Virus record (IMG/VR): IMGVR_UViG_3300005466_000073
Coordinates: 1 to 24,548 of that record
Source: a virus
Direction: 5' to 3' (one strand)
Length of the DNA: 24,548 bases
Part shown: one piece after another, positions 1 through 8,670 of the stretch
How positions within the stretch are numbered: position 1 is the stretch's first letter
Layout: each line of letters starts with the position of its first letter
Position numbers and translations under genes: made by a program
Notes under the pieces: generated by a model
The model's input: only the letters and a program-made list of their open reading frames with translations
Database searches by the model: none
Told to the model about the DNA's origin: nothing

Positions 1-1892
1 TTGCGCTCCCCGAACGCCTGCGGCTCGCCACCCTCGGGCCGGCGCAGGTGCATGATGGGAGCCTCGCCACCGGCAGCCCCCGCAGGGACCGCCTCGGGCC
101 GGATACCGGGAGGAACGACATCCGGGGGGATGGGACGAACCGGCGCGAGAGGAGCGCGTCCGGGCAGAACGGTTTCGCCTTGCGGTGCGAGCGGCTCGGG
201 CAACTGACCGCCCCGCTCGATCGCGCCCAGAACCGGACCAGCCGGAACCGGAGCGGACGTAGCCGGGGCGACAGGCTCCGGAGGAGCAGTGCCCTCTGGG
301 GTCTTGACAGGGGCAACCACATCGCCGCCGACGCCAGTCCCAGCATGGAGCGCCATCTCGGCGTTCGCATCGTTGTACAGCTTGATCTTGTTCGCGATCG
401 CATCGGCCGCACGCATCCCGTCGAGCGAGTTCGCAGCCGAGGGCCCGTGCTTGCTCGCGATGATGCCGCGAGCCACGTCTGCCTCGGTGCCGGGCGGCAC
501 CTCCATCGTGAGCGGGTTGACCGACGCGACGGTGTTGTCGAAGTTGATCGGCTTCGCAGGCTCGGTCCCGGGAGCGACCTGAGCCGTCTCGGTGAACCTG
601 CGGAGCATGGCCGCCTCTTCGGCCGTGGCCGGGCGCAACTGGCCCGGGCGGCTCTCGATCGGCGACGTGTTCGGAATCTCGGACAGCTTCTTCTTCGGTT
701 CGAAGGGAAGTGCCTTGGTTTCCGGCTTGGGCGGGACGAAGTCCTCCTTCGTGCCACCGTTCGCGAGATGCTCCTTGAGCGCCTTGGCGACGCCCAGCTT
801 GTTCCCGGCAGCTTCGAGCGGGACACCGATGCCGGCACCGAGAGCAGCACCGAAGGCTGCGCCCGTCGCTGCACCCTTGCCGCCGGCCACGACCGTGTCG
901 TAGGCAAGCTGCGGGATCGGGGTGTTGGCGATCGCATCGTCGTGAGCCTTCTCGACGGCCGAGCGGATGCCCATGTCGACGCCACCGTAGACTGCGCCAG
1001 TAGCTCCGTGCGTGACGAGCGGGTTGACGGCCGCGCGCGCTAGCCCGCGCGTGACCGAGTCGATGCCCAGCTTCTCCAGCGCGCCACCGACGAGGCGGCG
1101 GCCGACCTGCCGAGCAGCGCCCAGCAGGGCCTGACCGTTGGCAGTGTCGACGCCGAAGGTCGCCACGTCGGCGAGCGCCCCAGCAGCCTCCTGCTTCATC
1201 GCCTCGTTGACGCCTTCGTTCATGGAGGCAGCCGTCTCGACTCCGCCATGGATGACGTTGGCCGCACGGTGCAGCGTCCACGCCTTGATCTGCTCGGGCG
1301 TATAGCCCTTCTCCAGCAGGCCGGGCGCAGCCTTGGCGTAGAAGTCAGACGCGAGAGCCGACAGGTCCTGATCCGAGACCTTGTTGGCCTCGGCACTCAT
1401 CCGCTCTGCCTCGCCACGCTGGGCAAGCATGTTGATTCCATGGCCGGCGGCGGCAGCGATCTGGCCGGCGACCGGGACAGCATGTTCGCCCCACTTGGCC
1501 GCAGCGGCCAGCATGTTGCCGACACCGAGCCCGACGTAGGGCGCGGCCCCGACAGCGAGGTCCTTCGCCATGCCGAGGTGCTTCGCGTTGGCGATCTCCT
1601 CGTCGGTCTGGGGCGGGGCCGGAGCAACCCAGCCCTGCCCGTACGTCTCGTTCAGCTTCTCCTGATAGGTACGCGGGTCCATCTTGCTGCCGAAGCGAGC
1701 ATGATGGGCCTCGACGATCTCCTGCGGGGACATGCCACTGAAGTCGAACTCGTCCCCATACGCCGCCCGGATACCCTGCGCGACGTGGTCTGTGTAGGAT
1801 TCCGGCAGTTGCTTCTGCTGGTACTCCATCAGACGCTCATCGTACGTCGGGGCCTTGGGAGCCACTGGGGCTACGGGCGGTTGCAGTTCCAT
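1..1892 (-). CDS. Large internal/ejected virion protein, partial (C-terminus beyond window)
   Basis: An uninterrupted minus-strand frame starts at ATG 1892 and is still open at base 1, giving at least 630 residues. The start is backed by GAGGTAACGA just upstream, where AGG-TAA are the last codons of the preceding gene. The N-terminal part is charged and helical. Two Gly/Ala-rich, weakly hydrophobic stretches follow, around residues 105-150 (DLAVGAAPYVGLGVGNMLAA) and around 330-365 (GAATGAAFGAALGAGIGVPL); they could insert into membranes. The last 150 visible residues are rich in Pro, Ala, Val and Gly, like a flexible linker. I recognise no catalytic motif. Position after the tail genes, large size and amphipathic Ala/Gly segments fit the largest ejected protein of a short-tailed phage, or a polyvalent internal protein. 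This is inference from context. Confidence 0.75.
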   Translation of the reverse strand, partial: MELQPPVAPVAPKAPTYDERLMEYQQKQLPESYTDHVAQGIRAAYGDEFDFSGMSPQEIVEAHHARFGSKMDPRTYQEKLNETYGQGWVAPAPPQTDEEIANAKHLGMAKDLAVGAAPYVGLGVGNMLAAAAKWGEHAVPVAGQIAAAAGHGINMLAQRGEAERMSAEANKVSDQDLSALASDFYAKAAPGLLEKGYTPEQIKAWTLHRAANVIHGGVETAASMNEGVNEAMKQEAAGALADVATFGVDTANGQALLGAARQVGRRLVGGALEKLGIDSVTRGLARAAVNPLVTHGATGAVYGGVDMGIRSAVEKAHDDAIANTPIPQLAYDTVVAGGKGAATGAAFGAALGAGIGVPLEAAGNKLGVAKALKEHLANGGTKEDFVPPKPETKALPFEPKKKLSEIPNTSPIESRPGQLRPATAEEAAMLRRFTETAQVAPGTEPAKPINFDNTVASVNPLTMEVPPGTEADVARGIIASKHGPSAANSLDGMRAADAIANKIKLYNDANAEMALHAGTGVGGDVVAPVKTPEGTAPPEPVAPATSAPVPAGPVLGAIERGGQLPEPLAPQGETVLPGRAPLAPVRPIPPDVVPPGIRPEAVPAGAAGGEAPIMHLRRPEGGEPQAFGER

Positions 1893-1895
1893 TCG

Positions 1896-2972
1896 TTACC
1901 TCACACGGAAGGACTTCTTCTGTTTCGGCGCAGGCGGTTTGTTCAGTCCCCCGGGTGCGGCTGCGGGCGCAGCCATGCCGGGAGGCGGCCTGAAGCCATT
2001 GTCGGTTGACGTCTCGGTGGCAGCCGGGGGCGGCTTGTGTCCACCACCCTCCTTGGCGACAGCATCCCGGATTTCGTGCATGGCATCGAACATCGAGTTG
2101 ATGTCGTCCTGCGTCATCGGGCGTTGAGTGTCCATGATCCCGGTCTTGCCGTAGTTGCTCGACAGGTAGGCCTTCAGGATCAGTTCCGCCATCTTCTCGC
2201 TCTCGGGCGTGCGCTTGCCACCACCCGCCGCGACCATGCTGGCGACTTCCTTCTTCATCGCGTTCTGCGCGTTGGCCCGCTCGGTGATGAAGGACTGGCG
2301 GTTCGCCTCCTCCGCCATCTTGTTCTGGTGGGCCGTCTGCGTGTCTTCGAGGTCCATCAGGCGCTGCTGCTCGTGCTGCTTGAGCGCCATGGCCCAGTTG
2401 CCCTTCGATTCGGCGTCGGCCATCTTGGCTTCGGTCATGCGCCGGAGGAGGTCCCGCTTCTTCGTGTCGTACTCGGCCTGCTTCGCATCGGCCGCAGCGA
2501 GGTTCGAGGTCTTGGCAGCAGGATTGAAATCGCCCAGAGCAAGAGCAAACCGCTTGAGCAGACCGCCAGTACCCGTGTAGCCGGGGTCCGCGCCCATCGC
2601 AGCCAGTTCCTGATGGTACTCACCTTGGAAGTCCCTCTCTGGATGGGCCTGACGATAGATGTCGTCCAGTTCCTTCATGGCCGAGTGGATTTCCTGCTTG
2701 TGCTTGTAGTTCGCGAGGTCCTCCTCGAACTTGCCGGCCGGGACGTTGTCGCCCTGATAGGCGGCATCGTTCAGCGTCGGCTCGGGTCCGAGGTCGGGCA
2801 GCGTGTACTGGGGCGGCTCCGGAGCCGGCTGGGCCAGTGACGCCTCGGTGGTGTCGATCGGACCGGGGTTCGGCGTCAGGCCTTGCGCCACGTTCTTCGC
2901 GGTCTTGCCGACGGCCTGCCACATGGCAGTCGCCCCGCCGCCTGCACGTCTGAGTCCTTCTCTGATCTTCAT
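1896..2972 (-). CDS. Putative internal virion protein, helical, Gln/Ala-rich
   Basis: A 358-residue protein. I use ATG 2972 rather than the upstream in-frame ATG at 3002, because GGAGG lies 6 bases ahead of it and the ATG shares one base with the stop of the preceding gene (TAATG). Around residues 65-260 it is dominated by long charged helices rich in Gln, Lys and Glu, consistent with coiled coil. The N-terminus is basic and Gly-rich, and the C-terminus is Pro/Ala-rich and ends in a basic tail (KQKKSFRVR). I recognise no enzymatic motif. Its place between the 259-residue protein and the very large left-edge protein suggests the second of three ejection or internal core proteins. Its last codons AGG-TAA double as the ribosome-binding site of the next gene. 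Confidence 0.78.
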   Translation of the reverse strand: MKIREGLRRAGGGATAMWQAVGKTAKNVAQGLTPNPGPIDTTEASLAQPAPEPPQYTLPDLGPEPTLNDAAYQGDNVPAGKFEEDLANYKHKQEIHSAMKELDDIYRQAHPERDFQGEYHQELAAMGADPGYTGTGGLLKRFALALGDFNPAAKTSNLAAADAKQAEYDTKKRDLLRRMTEAKMADAESKGNWAMALKQHEQQRLMDLEDTQTAHQNKMAEEANRQSFITERANAQNAMKKEVASMVAAGGGKRTPESEKMAELILKAYLSSNYGKTGIMDTQRPMTQDDINSMFDAMHEIRDAVAKEGGGHKPPPAATETSTDNGFRPPPGMAAPAAAPGGLNKPPAPKQKKSFRVR

Positions 2973-3751
2973 TACTTGCCTCCTGAGAGGAAGCCCATCC
3001 ATCCGCGACCGCTGCGAGCGGCACGGGGGCCGCCCATGGTCATCTTCTTGAACGGGGCGATGGTCGGCTGGCCGAACTGATCCTGACCCAGTTTCGGGTA
3101 GGCAAGGCTGCCAGTGCCCGGGGCCAGCGGCATCGTGGTGTTCGGCTGCTGGACTTGGAACTGCTGGACGCCCTCGGGCTGCGGTGCGGTGGCACCGGGA
3201 GTCACGACGGCAGCGGGCTTCGCAACCTTCGGAGCGCCGACGCCGGCCGCAGTGAGACCGCCCGCGACCTGACCGGCAGCGGCCGCGATCTTCTGGAAGG
3301 TCGTCGGCTGCGAGTTCTGTTCGACCCGGGCCTGCTCGGCCGCGATCATCTCGTTCTGCAACTCGCGCTGTGCCTCGGGGAGTGCGTCGTTCCCGTAGAT
3401 GCCAGCGTTCGTCTGGTTCTCCAAGTTCGAGGCTGCGCTTGCACCTGCGCTCGTCGCGAACATGCTTGCTCCGGAAGTCGCGCCGGTCTCGGGCGAGAGC
3501 CCGCTGGCCGCAGCGTTCCGCTGTGTCTGGGTGTTGAACTCCTGCCCGGCCTGCGCGGCCTGCGCGAGCAGGGCCTGACCGTAGGGCGAGGAGTGGATCA
3601 TCTGGTACAGCTTCTGGGCGCGATCGCTGACGGCCTGTGCGCCGAAGCGCCGCTCGACCTCGGCCGCGTCCATGTACTTGTGCTTTCTGCCGAAGATGCC
3701 CCCGAGTGCGTTCAGGACGTAGGGGGCTGCGGCGAGGACTGCTCCGACCAT
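2972..3751 (-). CDS. Putative internal/ejection virion protein
   Basis: A 259-residue protein starting at ATG 3751 behind GAGGTAACAAC. It opens with a short hydrophobic segment (VGAVLAAAPYVLNALGGIFG), followed by a basic stretch and an Ala/Gln-rich middle (residues about 55-130) that looks helical. The C-terminal 100 residues are rich in Pro, Gln, Thr and Gly and probably disordered. This layout resembles the small ejected proteins of short-tailed phages (for example the P22 gp7 size class), but the resemblance is of composition and position, not a recognised motif. It is the first of three consecutive Ala/Gln-rich genes and overlaps the next start by one base, so the group is probably translated as a coupled set. 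Confidence 0.75.
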   Translation of the reverse strand: MVGAVLAAAPYVLNALGGIFGRKHKYMDAAEVERRFGAQAVSDRAQKLYQMIHSSPYGQALLAQAAQAGQEFNTQTQRNAAASGLSPETGATSGASMFATSAGASAASNLENQTNAGIYGNDALPEAQRELQNEMIAAEQARVEQNSQPTTFQKIAAAAGQVAGGLTAAGVGAPKVAKPAAVVTPGATAPQPEGVQQFQVQQPNTTMPLAPGTGSLAYPKLGQDQFGQPTIAPFKKMTMGGPRAARSGRGWMGFLSGGK

Positions 3752-3761
3752 GTTGTTACCT

Positions 3762-4136
3762 CTAGTTCGTCAGGTAGCCGAAGACGTCGATCGTGGCAGT
3801 GGCAGCCCCGGTCGACCCGGTCGTGACGGTGATCTGGAACGCGGTACTTGCCGCGATCTCAGTGGCCTTGGAGTTGTTCTGGTCGAGCACAATGTAGTCC
3901 GTGTTCGCCGTGGTGAGTGAAGACAGGTCGATGACGCCCGAGTTGCGGAAGCCGGTCCCGAAGTTGTACGAGGTGCCTCCCGCCAGCGAGGCGGAAGGAT
4001 CGCGGACAACGATCGCAACGATGCGGGCGACCTTTCCGACCGGCACCGTGAAGATGGTGGTGGAGGCCGCCGTCTTCATGTCGACGCCCGAGACGGACCC
4101 GAGCAGGGCGATGCCCTTCTCTTTCAGTGCTGCCAT
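3762..4136 (-). CDS. Small beta-rich virion protein (fibre- or decoration-associated)
   Basis: A 124-residue protein with a strong GGAGG 5 bases ahead of ATG 4136. After a short helix it is almost all predicted beta strand: TTIFTVPVGKVARIVAIVVR, then RDPSASLAGGTSYNFGTGF, and a terminal ATATIDVFGYLTN. Similar small 'VFTVPxGK...IxxRDPSASLAGGTxYxFG' proteins are common in phage and prophage structural modules, where they sit beside fibre genes; no role is firmly assigned that I know of. It lies 9 bases downstream of the fibre-like gene and 10 bases upstream of the first ejection-type gene. A head- or tail-surface protein is the best guess. Confidence 0.78.
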   Translation of the reverse strand: MAALKEKGIALLGSVSGVDMKTAASTTIFTVPVGKVARIVAIVVRDPSASLAGGTSYNFGTGFRNSGVIDLSSLTTANTDYIVLDQNNSKATEIAASTAFQITVTTGSTGAATATIDVFGYLTN

Positions 4137-4145
4137 GATGGCCTC

Positions 4146-5402
4146 CTAGTAGAAGTAGACCGAGTCATCTTCGTACGAGATGATCTCGTCCTCGTAGAAC
4201 ACGTCGTCGGTGTGGCCGGCCCAAGCGCCTCGCGAGGTGACTGCGGCGAGGACCGTCGAGCCGCTGTTCAGGACCTGAGCGATGTCGGCAGTCTGGCTGG
4301 CCGATGCCCGGAGTCGAAGAACTGGGATGCCGGCGGAAGTTCCGACCGCATCGATCTCGGCCCCGAGCGTTGCGCTGCCGGTGTTGATGCCGAGCCGGCC
4401 GAAGACGTCGATCTGTCCCGATTGGGTACCGACAGCGAAGTCCCACTGGGCAATCAACTCGCCGACCTGCTGGACGGTTACATAGGTGGTAGCGATGTAG
4501 AGATCGCCGCCGCCTCCGTGGCTGACCTGTGCTCCCGCAGCCATCCAGATCGCGTTGGGCGTGTTGCCGGTCGAGTGCGGAGTACCCGAGCAGACCACCG
4601 TTCGGGTGATCGTGGCGAAGGTGTTGAAGGCCGTGATCTCGGTGAAGGCACCGCTATTCACGATGTCCTCGTTGCTCTGCCACTCGTTGCCCGCCGAGTC
4701 GATCAGCGACACGCGCCAGACGTTGACATTACCACCACCGTAGACGGGAGTGACGAAGAGGGTCGTGATCTTGGCCGTGACCGTATAGGTCGCGCCCGGG
4801 ATGATCGTCGCACTGAGCGTGCATCGCTGCGGGTTGTTGCCAGATGACGCCGTGTTGATCGAGCCGTAGGTCGTGAGGTCATCATCATTAGCGAGTGCTG
4901 CCGCGATCGTGCTGCCAGAGCCGCCACCACCACTGCCCGTGCGAGCCACCCATCGGGTTCCGGTTGCGTCGATGTCGCTTGACGTGGTGATGATGCTGCC
5001 CGCGCCCTGATCGCTCTGGACGATGTGCATGGTCGCGGTTGGGGAGGACTTGTTGATGCCAATCGTCTTCAGCGTCTCGTCGACCGTGAGCCGGGCCGTC
5101 GGGTAGCCGAGGTGAATCTTGCCCTTCGTGGTGCTGGCGGTCGACGAGAGTTGCAGAGTCTCCGAAGCGGCAGTGCCGCCTCTACCGATCTGCCCACCCG
5201 GTCGACCGGCCAGCAGGAAGAAGCCGGACAGGTCCGGATTTGGGAGGGGTTGCCCCGATCCATCGGGGATTTCCCCTCTCGCTACTTGGGCGATTCCTAC
5301 CGCCGTCTTGTTGGTCGTCTCAGTCAGCCGCTTGAGGTACTCGTACAGCCACGGCTGGCACTGCTTCGGGTCCTTCGGGATCGGCATGTTGGTACGACTC
5401 AT
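4146..5402 (-). CDS. Tail/head fibre-like protein
   Basis: A 418-residue protein behind GAGGTACCACCA-ATG. Residues 1-45 look helical and probably anchor it to the particle. Residues 74-128 carry the fibre-type repeat GGTAASETLQLSSTASTTKG followed by 'T(I)GI(N)xSSPTATMHI', a pattern typical of trimeric phage fibres. Residues about 157-310 form a beta-rich domain also found in the protein encoded at 11336-12457. The C-terminal part resumes fibre-type strands (GQIDVFGRLGINT, ASQTADIAQVLNSGSTVLAA) and ends in an acidic, Tyr-rich tail. The shared domain looks like an insertion into an otherwise continuous fibre shaft. A receptor-binding or surface-exposed role is likely, but no enzymatic motif is seen. 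Confidence 0.85.
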   Translation of the reverse strand: MSRTNMPIPKDPKQCQPWLYEYLKRLTETTNKTAVGIAQVARGEIPDGSGQPLPNPDLSGFFLLAGRPGGQIGRGGTAASETLQLSSTASTTKGKIHLGYPTARLTVDETLKTIGINKSSPTATMHIVQSDQGAGSIITTSSDIDATGTRWVARTGSGGGGSGSTIAAALANDDDLTTYGSINTASSGNNPQRCTLSATIIPGATYTVTAKITTLFVTPVYGGGNVNVWRVSLIDSAGNEWQSNEDIVNSGAFTEITAFNTFATITRTVVCSGTPHSTGNTPNAIWMAAGAQVSHGGGGDLYIATTYVTVQQVGELIAQWDFAVGTQSGQIDVFGRLGINTGSATLGAEIDAVGTSAGIPVLRLRASASQTADIAQVLNSGSTVLAAVTSRGAWAGHTDDVFYEDEIISYEDDSVYFY

Positions 5403-5417
5403 TGGTGGTACCTCGTG

Positions 5418-8400
5418 TTATGCGGAGTTGCGGTTGGTGTCGGGGAGACCGGAGTCGCCGATCATGTACGTGAACGACTGAAGCTGCATCGCCGTACTGA
5501 GGTCGGCCCACGTTGCCGTGTCGCCATTGCCGTCGAAGGTGAGTGGCACCTTCTCGAACTGGAGTTCCAGCCCACGCTGCACGTCGGTCGAGACGACCGA
5601 GACAAGGTCGCCAACGAGCGTCGATACGTAGTGGTGCCGGAGTCCCTTGACGGCATCGCCGAGCCGGTTGCCTCGGACGCTGACGCCGATCGTACCGGTG
5701 TCGAAGGTGACAGTGCCGCTACCAGTCGCGTTGGCTGCCCGCGAGATGGTGATGCTGCTGCTGCTCGCCTTCGCAAGCACGATGGTTCCGGGGTCGTAGC
5801 CTGCACCGATCAGCCTCATCCCGGGAAGGACGCTGCCGAACGCTGCCGACGAGAGGACGGTCGTGCTGTTGACGGTGCGGGTTGCGGTGGCCGTGACCGA
5901 GTTCGAGCCGTAGGCCGTGAACTGGAGGTAGACCTTCTCGCCCGCCATGTCGTTGTCGATCCCGTTCGCCCGCCACTTGCGAGTGCGGATGAGGGGAACG
6001 ATCTTCACGTCGGTATTGATGGCCGCCTTGCCGTCACCGTTGCCCGAGTCGTCGGTCAGACGGACCCGGTAGCCGGACGGAACGGTCAGCCCCGAGTCTT
6101 CGAGGTAGATGTTGCCGTTGTTCTCGGCTCCGGTGAGGAGGTAAGACGTGCCGTTCAAGAATGCCTCGGCGGCGCTGCGGGCCTGCACGACGCAGGGACC
6201 GATCATCGGAAGCATTCCGCCATCCTTCACCTTGTCCTGCTGGTAGCTGAAGTAGAGCACGCGCGTGTTGAGGTTGTGCGTGGCTCCGGCAGGGCAGTAG
6301 TAGAAGGCGATCAGCTTCTCCTTCGGGTAGACCTTGAAGATGCTGGTCGAGAGGGCCGACAGCTTGACCGTGTTCGCCCAGTCGATGTCCATGTTGACGG
6401 GACGGACCGTGATCGCATCGGTGAGGAAGCATCCGGCCGAGCCGGCGTAGATGACCATCTGGCCGCCGCCCGGCAGGTCGAAGCGTGCCGCTGCGTTCGG
6501 GCCAGCGATACCGTGATCCGAGACGACGTCCTCCTGAGCGAGGCCGGTCGTGAGGTCGGTGTCGTTCTCGCTGGGCAAGTAGTTCACCCGCTTGATCGAC
6601 TCCTCCATCCCGACGAGCAGCGAGGCGTTGACGGACCGGATGTAGGTGATCTTGTCCTTCTTGCCAGTGTTGAAGACGATCTGGTACGGCTTCGGCCAGC
6701 ACTCGATGTCGCCCGGAAGCGACCAGTGGAGTGCCGTCTCGTTGTTGGCGTCGTTGATGACGAGCGAGCCACGAAAGAAGTCGCCCGTGGTGCAGCCCCC
6801 CGGGGCCAGTGCAGCCGGATCGGAGGCGGTCGTGCCGACCTGATCTCGGTAGGTCACGATCCGGTAAGGGACGCCTCGGGTGACGGTCGTACCCCAGTGA
6901 ACGAGGACGCCGACCGAGTCGATGAACAGCTTCTGCGGCTTCTCGGTCCCCTTCTTCGCGATGCACAGCTTGAAGCCAGCCGCGAACTCTGCGGCCGTCC
7001 ATGCGACGCCCATCGGGTCGCCGGGCCCGCCATGGTAGTGCGTGTCGGTCTTGGGCGAGAGGTTTCCGAAGGAGATGTTGCTCTTCTTTCCGGTGGCACT
7101 CACGAGGTAGACGTAGTACTCGCCACCGATCGCAAGGGTCGAGCCGGGCAGGAAGGAGAAGCTGGAGTAGCCCCGGACACGGATCGAGACGCCAGAGACG
7201 GGCCGAGTCGACCATGGGGAGGCCGTGATGAAGGCCGCGCCGGTCTGCTCGCAGGTCCAGAGGGCACCAGAGCCGAGGAAGTCGGCCGCATCCCGTGCGA
7301 CGCCGCCCTCGGTGTAGCCGGAGGTCGAGACGCCGACCGAGTTGGTGTCGGGCTTGCCGAGCATGTTCGCAGCGTTCGTCCACTCGACCTTACCATCTGC
7401 GGCAGCGGTCGTCGTGTTCGGGTACATCCAGCCCTGCGTGCTGCTCGCGTCGTAGATGTCGATGTTCTGCGACTCTCCGTACTTGGTCGTGGTCGTTGCC
7501 TCGGCGATGGCAGCCCGGCGGACCCGACGGAAGGTCGAGATGTCGGGCGGGGTCGAGGCATCGGTCGTGGCGGTCGACATGTAGACGCCCCAGTGGGTCG
7601 CCAGCTTGCCGACGCCACCGTTGTTGACAGCGCCACCGTTCGGGGTCGTGAGACGGACGCCGTTCGTCAGGGCCGTGACGTTGATAGCGATCGGCTTGCC
7701 GGCCTGAAGGACGTTCGACTGTCCCTCGGTCTGGGCGAGGTATGCGCCCTCGGCGATGTCGATGTCCTGTCCGTGCTCGTCCTGACGGCCATAGATTTCC
7801 GTGAGGACGAACCAGTAGACGCCGATGCCGAGCGAGGCGGGCCATGCGTAGGTGTCGGTGCCGCCGCCCGGGATCGTGCCCGAGAGGAGCGTCAGGCTGA
7901 ACTGCTGCGTGACCGGGTCGAGACCGACCGGCCGCATACAGAGGGCTTCGGTGCCGGCCGAACCCGAGGTGGTCGTGAGGGCACGCCATTCGAGCCGGTA
8001 CGGGACGCCGTTGCCGAGCCAGAGGAAGTAGGTCGAGCCGTAGAAGACGCCGCCCAGAATCTCGTTGACGCTCGGGATTCCGGTCGTGGCATTGTCGGCC
8101 AGAGTCTGACTGACGCCTCGGTCGAGCGCGATCGTACACGTACCACCACCGGGGGCCACGTCGAAGGTGAGCGTGGCGTAGTAGTTGCCGGAGGGGCTAC
8201 CGACGGCCGTAACACGGGCGACGGCAGTGACGGACGCGCTGGCCGAGATGAAGTGGACGATCGTGCCGACCGCGTCGGCCGTGAAGGGAGCGCCGGTCGT
8301 GGCCGTGAAGGTCGTGCTGGAGACGGAGCCAGCGACCGAGCCCGCGCCGCTGACCTCGTTGAAGAGCATGGAGCCGCTGGCGAACGTCGAGGAGTTGGCA

Positions 8401-8666
8401 GGGCCCGTGTAGACCTTGGTTCCGACGTAGGCGAGCAACTGCGAGTCGTGCTTGGCGAAGGGGCAGAACTTCAGGCCCTTGACCGGAGACGATGCGCCCA
8501 GAGTTGCGAAGTTGAGGTTGACACGTCCCGGCGCACGCCAGATCGCGGGGTCCTTGTCCCGGTAGATGCAGTCGTCGCCACGCTGAATCTCGCCCGGCTG
8601 AAGCATCCAGCCCGGACGGGCGGTCACGACGCCGCCATTCATGTATTCGGTGACTGCTCTGCTCAT
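5418..8666 (-). CDS. Large tail protein (nozzle / tail-tubular-B-like)
   Basis: A 1082-residue protein starting at ATG 8666 behind GAGGTAACCCG. It directly follows the adaptor gene, the place of the tail nozzle or tubular B protein in short-tailed phages. The sequence is beta-rich throughout with many Thr/Ser/Gly strands, as expected of a beta-propeller or platform-type nozzle. The stretch at about residues 640-860 (YRIVTYRDQVGTTASDPA, SGLAQEDVV-like loops, YLPSENDTDLTTGLAQEDVV) is reminiscent of podoviral nozzle proteins. Residues about 108-183 and 922-994 look like separate Ig-like beta modules inserted into the core. It is much longer than the roughly 700-800 residues usual for this role, which the insertions partly explain. 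Function is inferred from position, size and fold type. Confidence 0.82.
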   Translation of the reverse strand: MSRAVTEYMNGGVVTARPGWMLQPGEIQRGDDCIYRDKDPAIWRAPGRVNLNFATLGASSPVKGLKFCPFAKHDSQLLAYVGTKVYTGPANSSTFASGSMLFNEVSGAGSVAGSVSSTTFTATTGAPFTADAVGTIVHFISASASVTAVARVTAVGSPSGNYYATLTFDVAPGGGTCTIALDRGVSQTLADNATTGIPSVNEILGGVFYGSTYFLWLGNGVPYRLEWRALTTTSGSAGTEALCMRPVGLDPVTQQFSLTLLSGTIPGGGTDTYAWPASLGIGVYWFVLTEIYGRQDEHGQDIDIAEGAYLAQTEGQSNVLQAGKPIAINVTALTNGVRLTTPNGGAVNNGGVGKLATHWGVYMSTATTDASTPPDISTFRRVRRAAIAEATTTTKYGESQNIDIYDASSTQGWMYPNTTTAAADGKVEWTNAANMLGKPDTNSVGVSTSGYTEGGVARDAADFLGSGALWTCEQTGAAFITASPWSTRPVSGVSIRVRGYSSFSFLPGSTLAIGGEYYVYLVSATGKKSNISFGNLSPKTDTHYHGGPGDPMGVAWTAAEFAAGFKLCIAKKGTEKPQKLFIDSVGVLVHWGTTVTRGVPYRIVTYRDQVGTTASDPAALAPGGCTTGDFFRGSLVINDANNETALHWSLPGDIECWPKPYQIVFNTGKKDKITYIRSVNASLLVGMEESIKRVNYLPSENDTDLTTGLAQEDVVSDHGIAGPNAAARFDLPGGGQMVIYAGSAGCFLTDAITVRPVNMDIDWANTVKLSALSTSIFKVYPKEKLIAFYYCPAGATHNLNTRVLYFSYQQDKVKDGGMLPMIGPCVVQARSAAEAFLNGTSYLLTGAENNGNIYLEDSGLTVPSGYRVRLTDDSGNGDGKAAINTDVKIVPLIRTRKWRANGIDNDMAGEKVYLQFTAYGSNSVTATATRTVNSTTVLSSAAFGSVLPGMRLIGAGYDPGTIVLAKASSSSITISRAANATGSGTVTFDTGTIGVSVRGNRLGDAVKGLRHHYVSTLVGDLVSVVSTDVQRGLELQFEKVPLTFDGNGDTATWADLSTAMQLQSFTYMIGDSGLPDTNRNSA

Positions 8667-8670
8667 CGGG

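Noticed and set aside
48-2840. Plus-strand frames of 331, 253 and 267 codons near the left edge
   Set aside because: They are complementary to the continuous minus-strand reading of the left-edge and 358-residue proteins. Composition is Arg/Asp/Gly-rich and start sites are unsupported.
6034-7383. Minus-strand 449-codon frame inside the nozzle-like gene
   Set aside because: Same strand but a shifted frame within the 1082-residue gene. The translation is Arg/His/Pro-rich noise and no ribosome-binding site is present.
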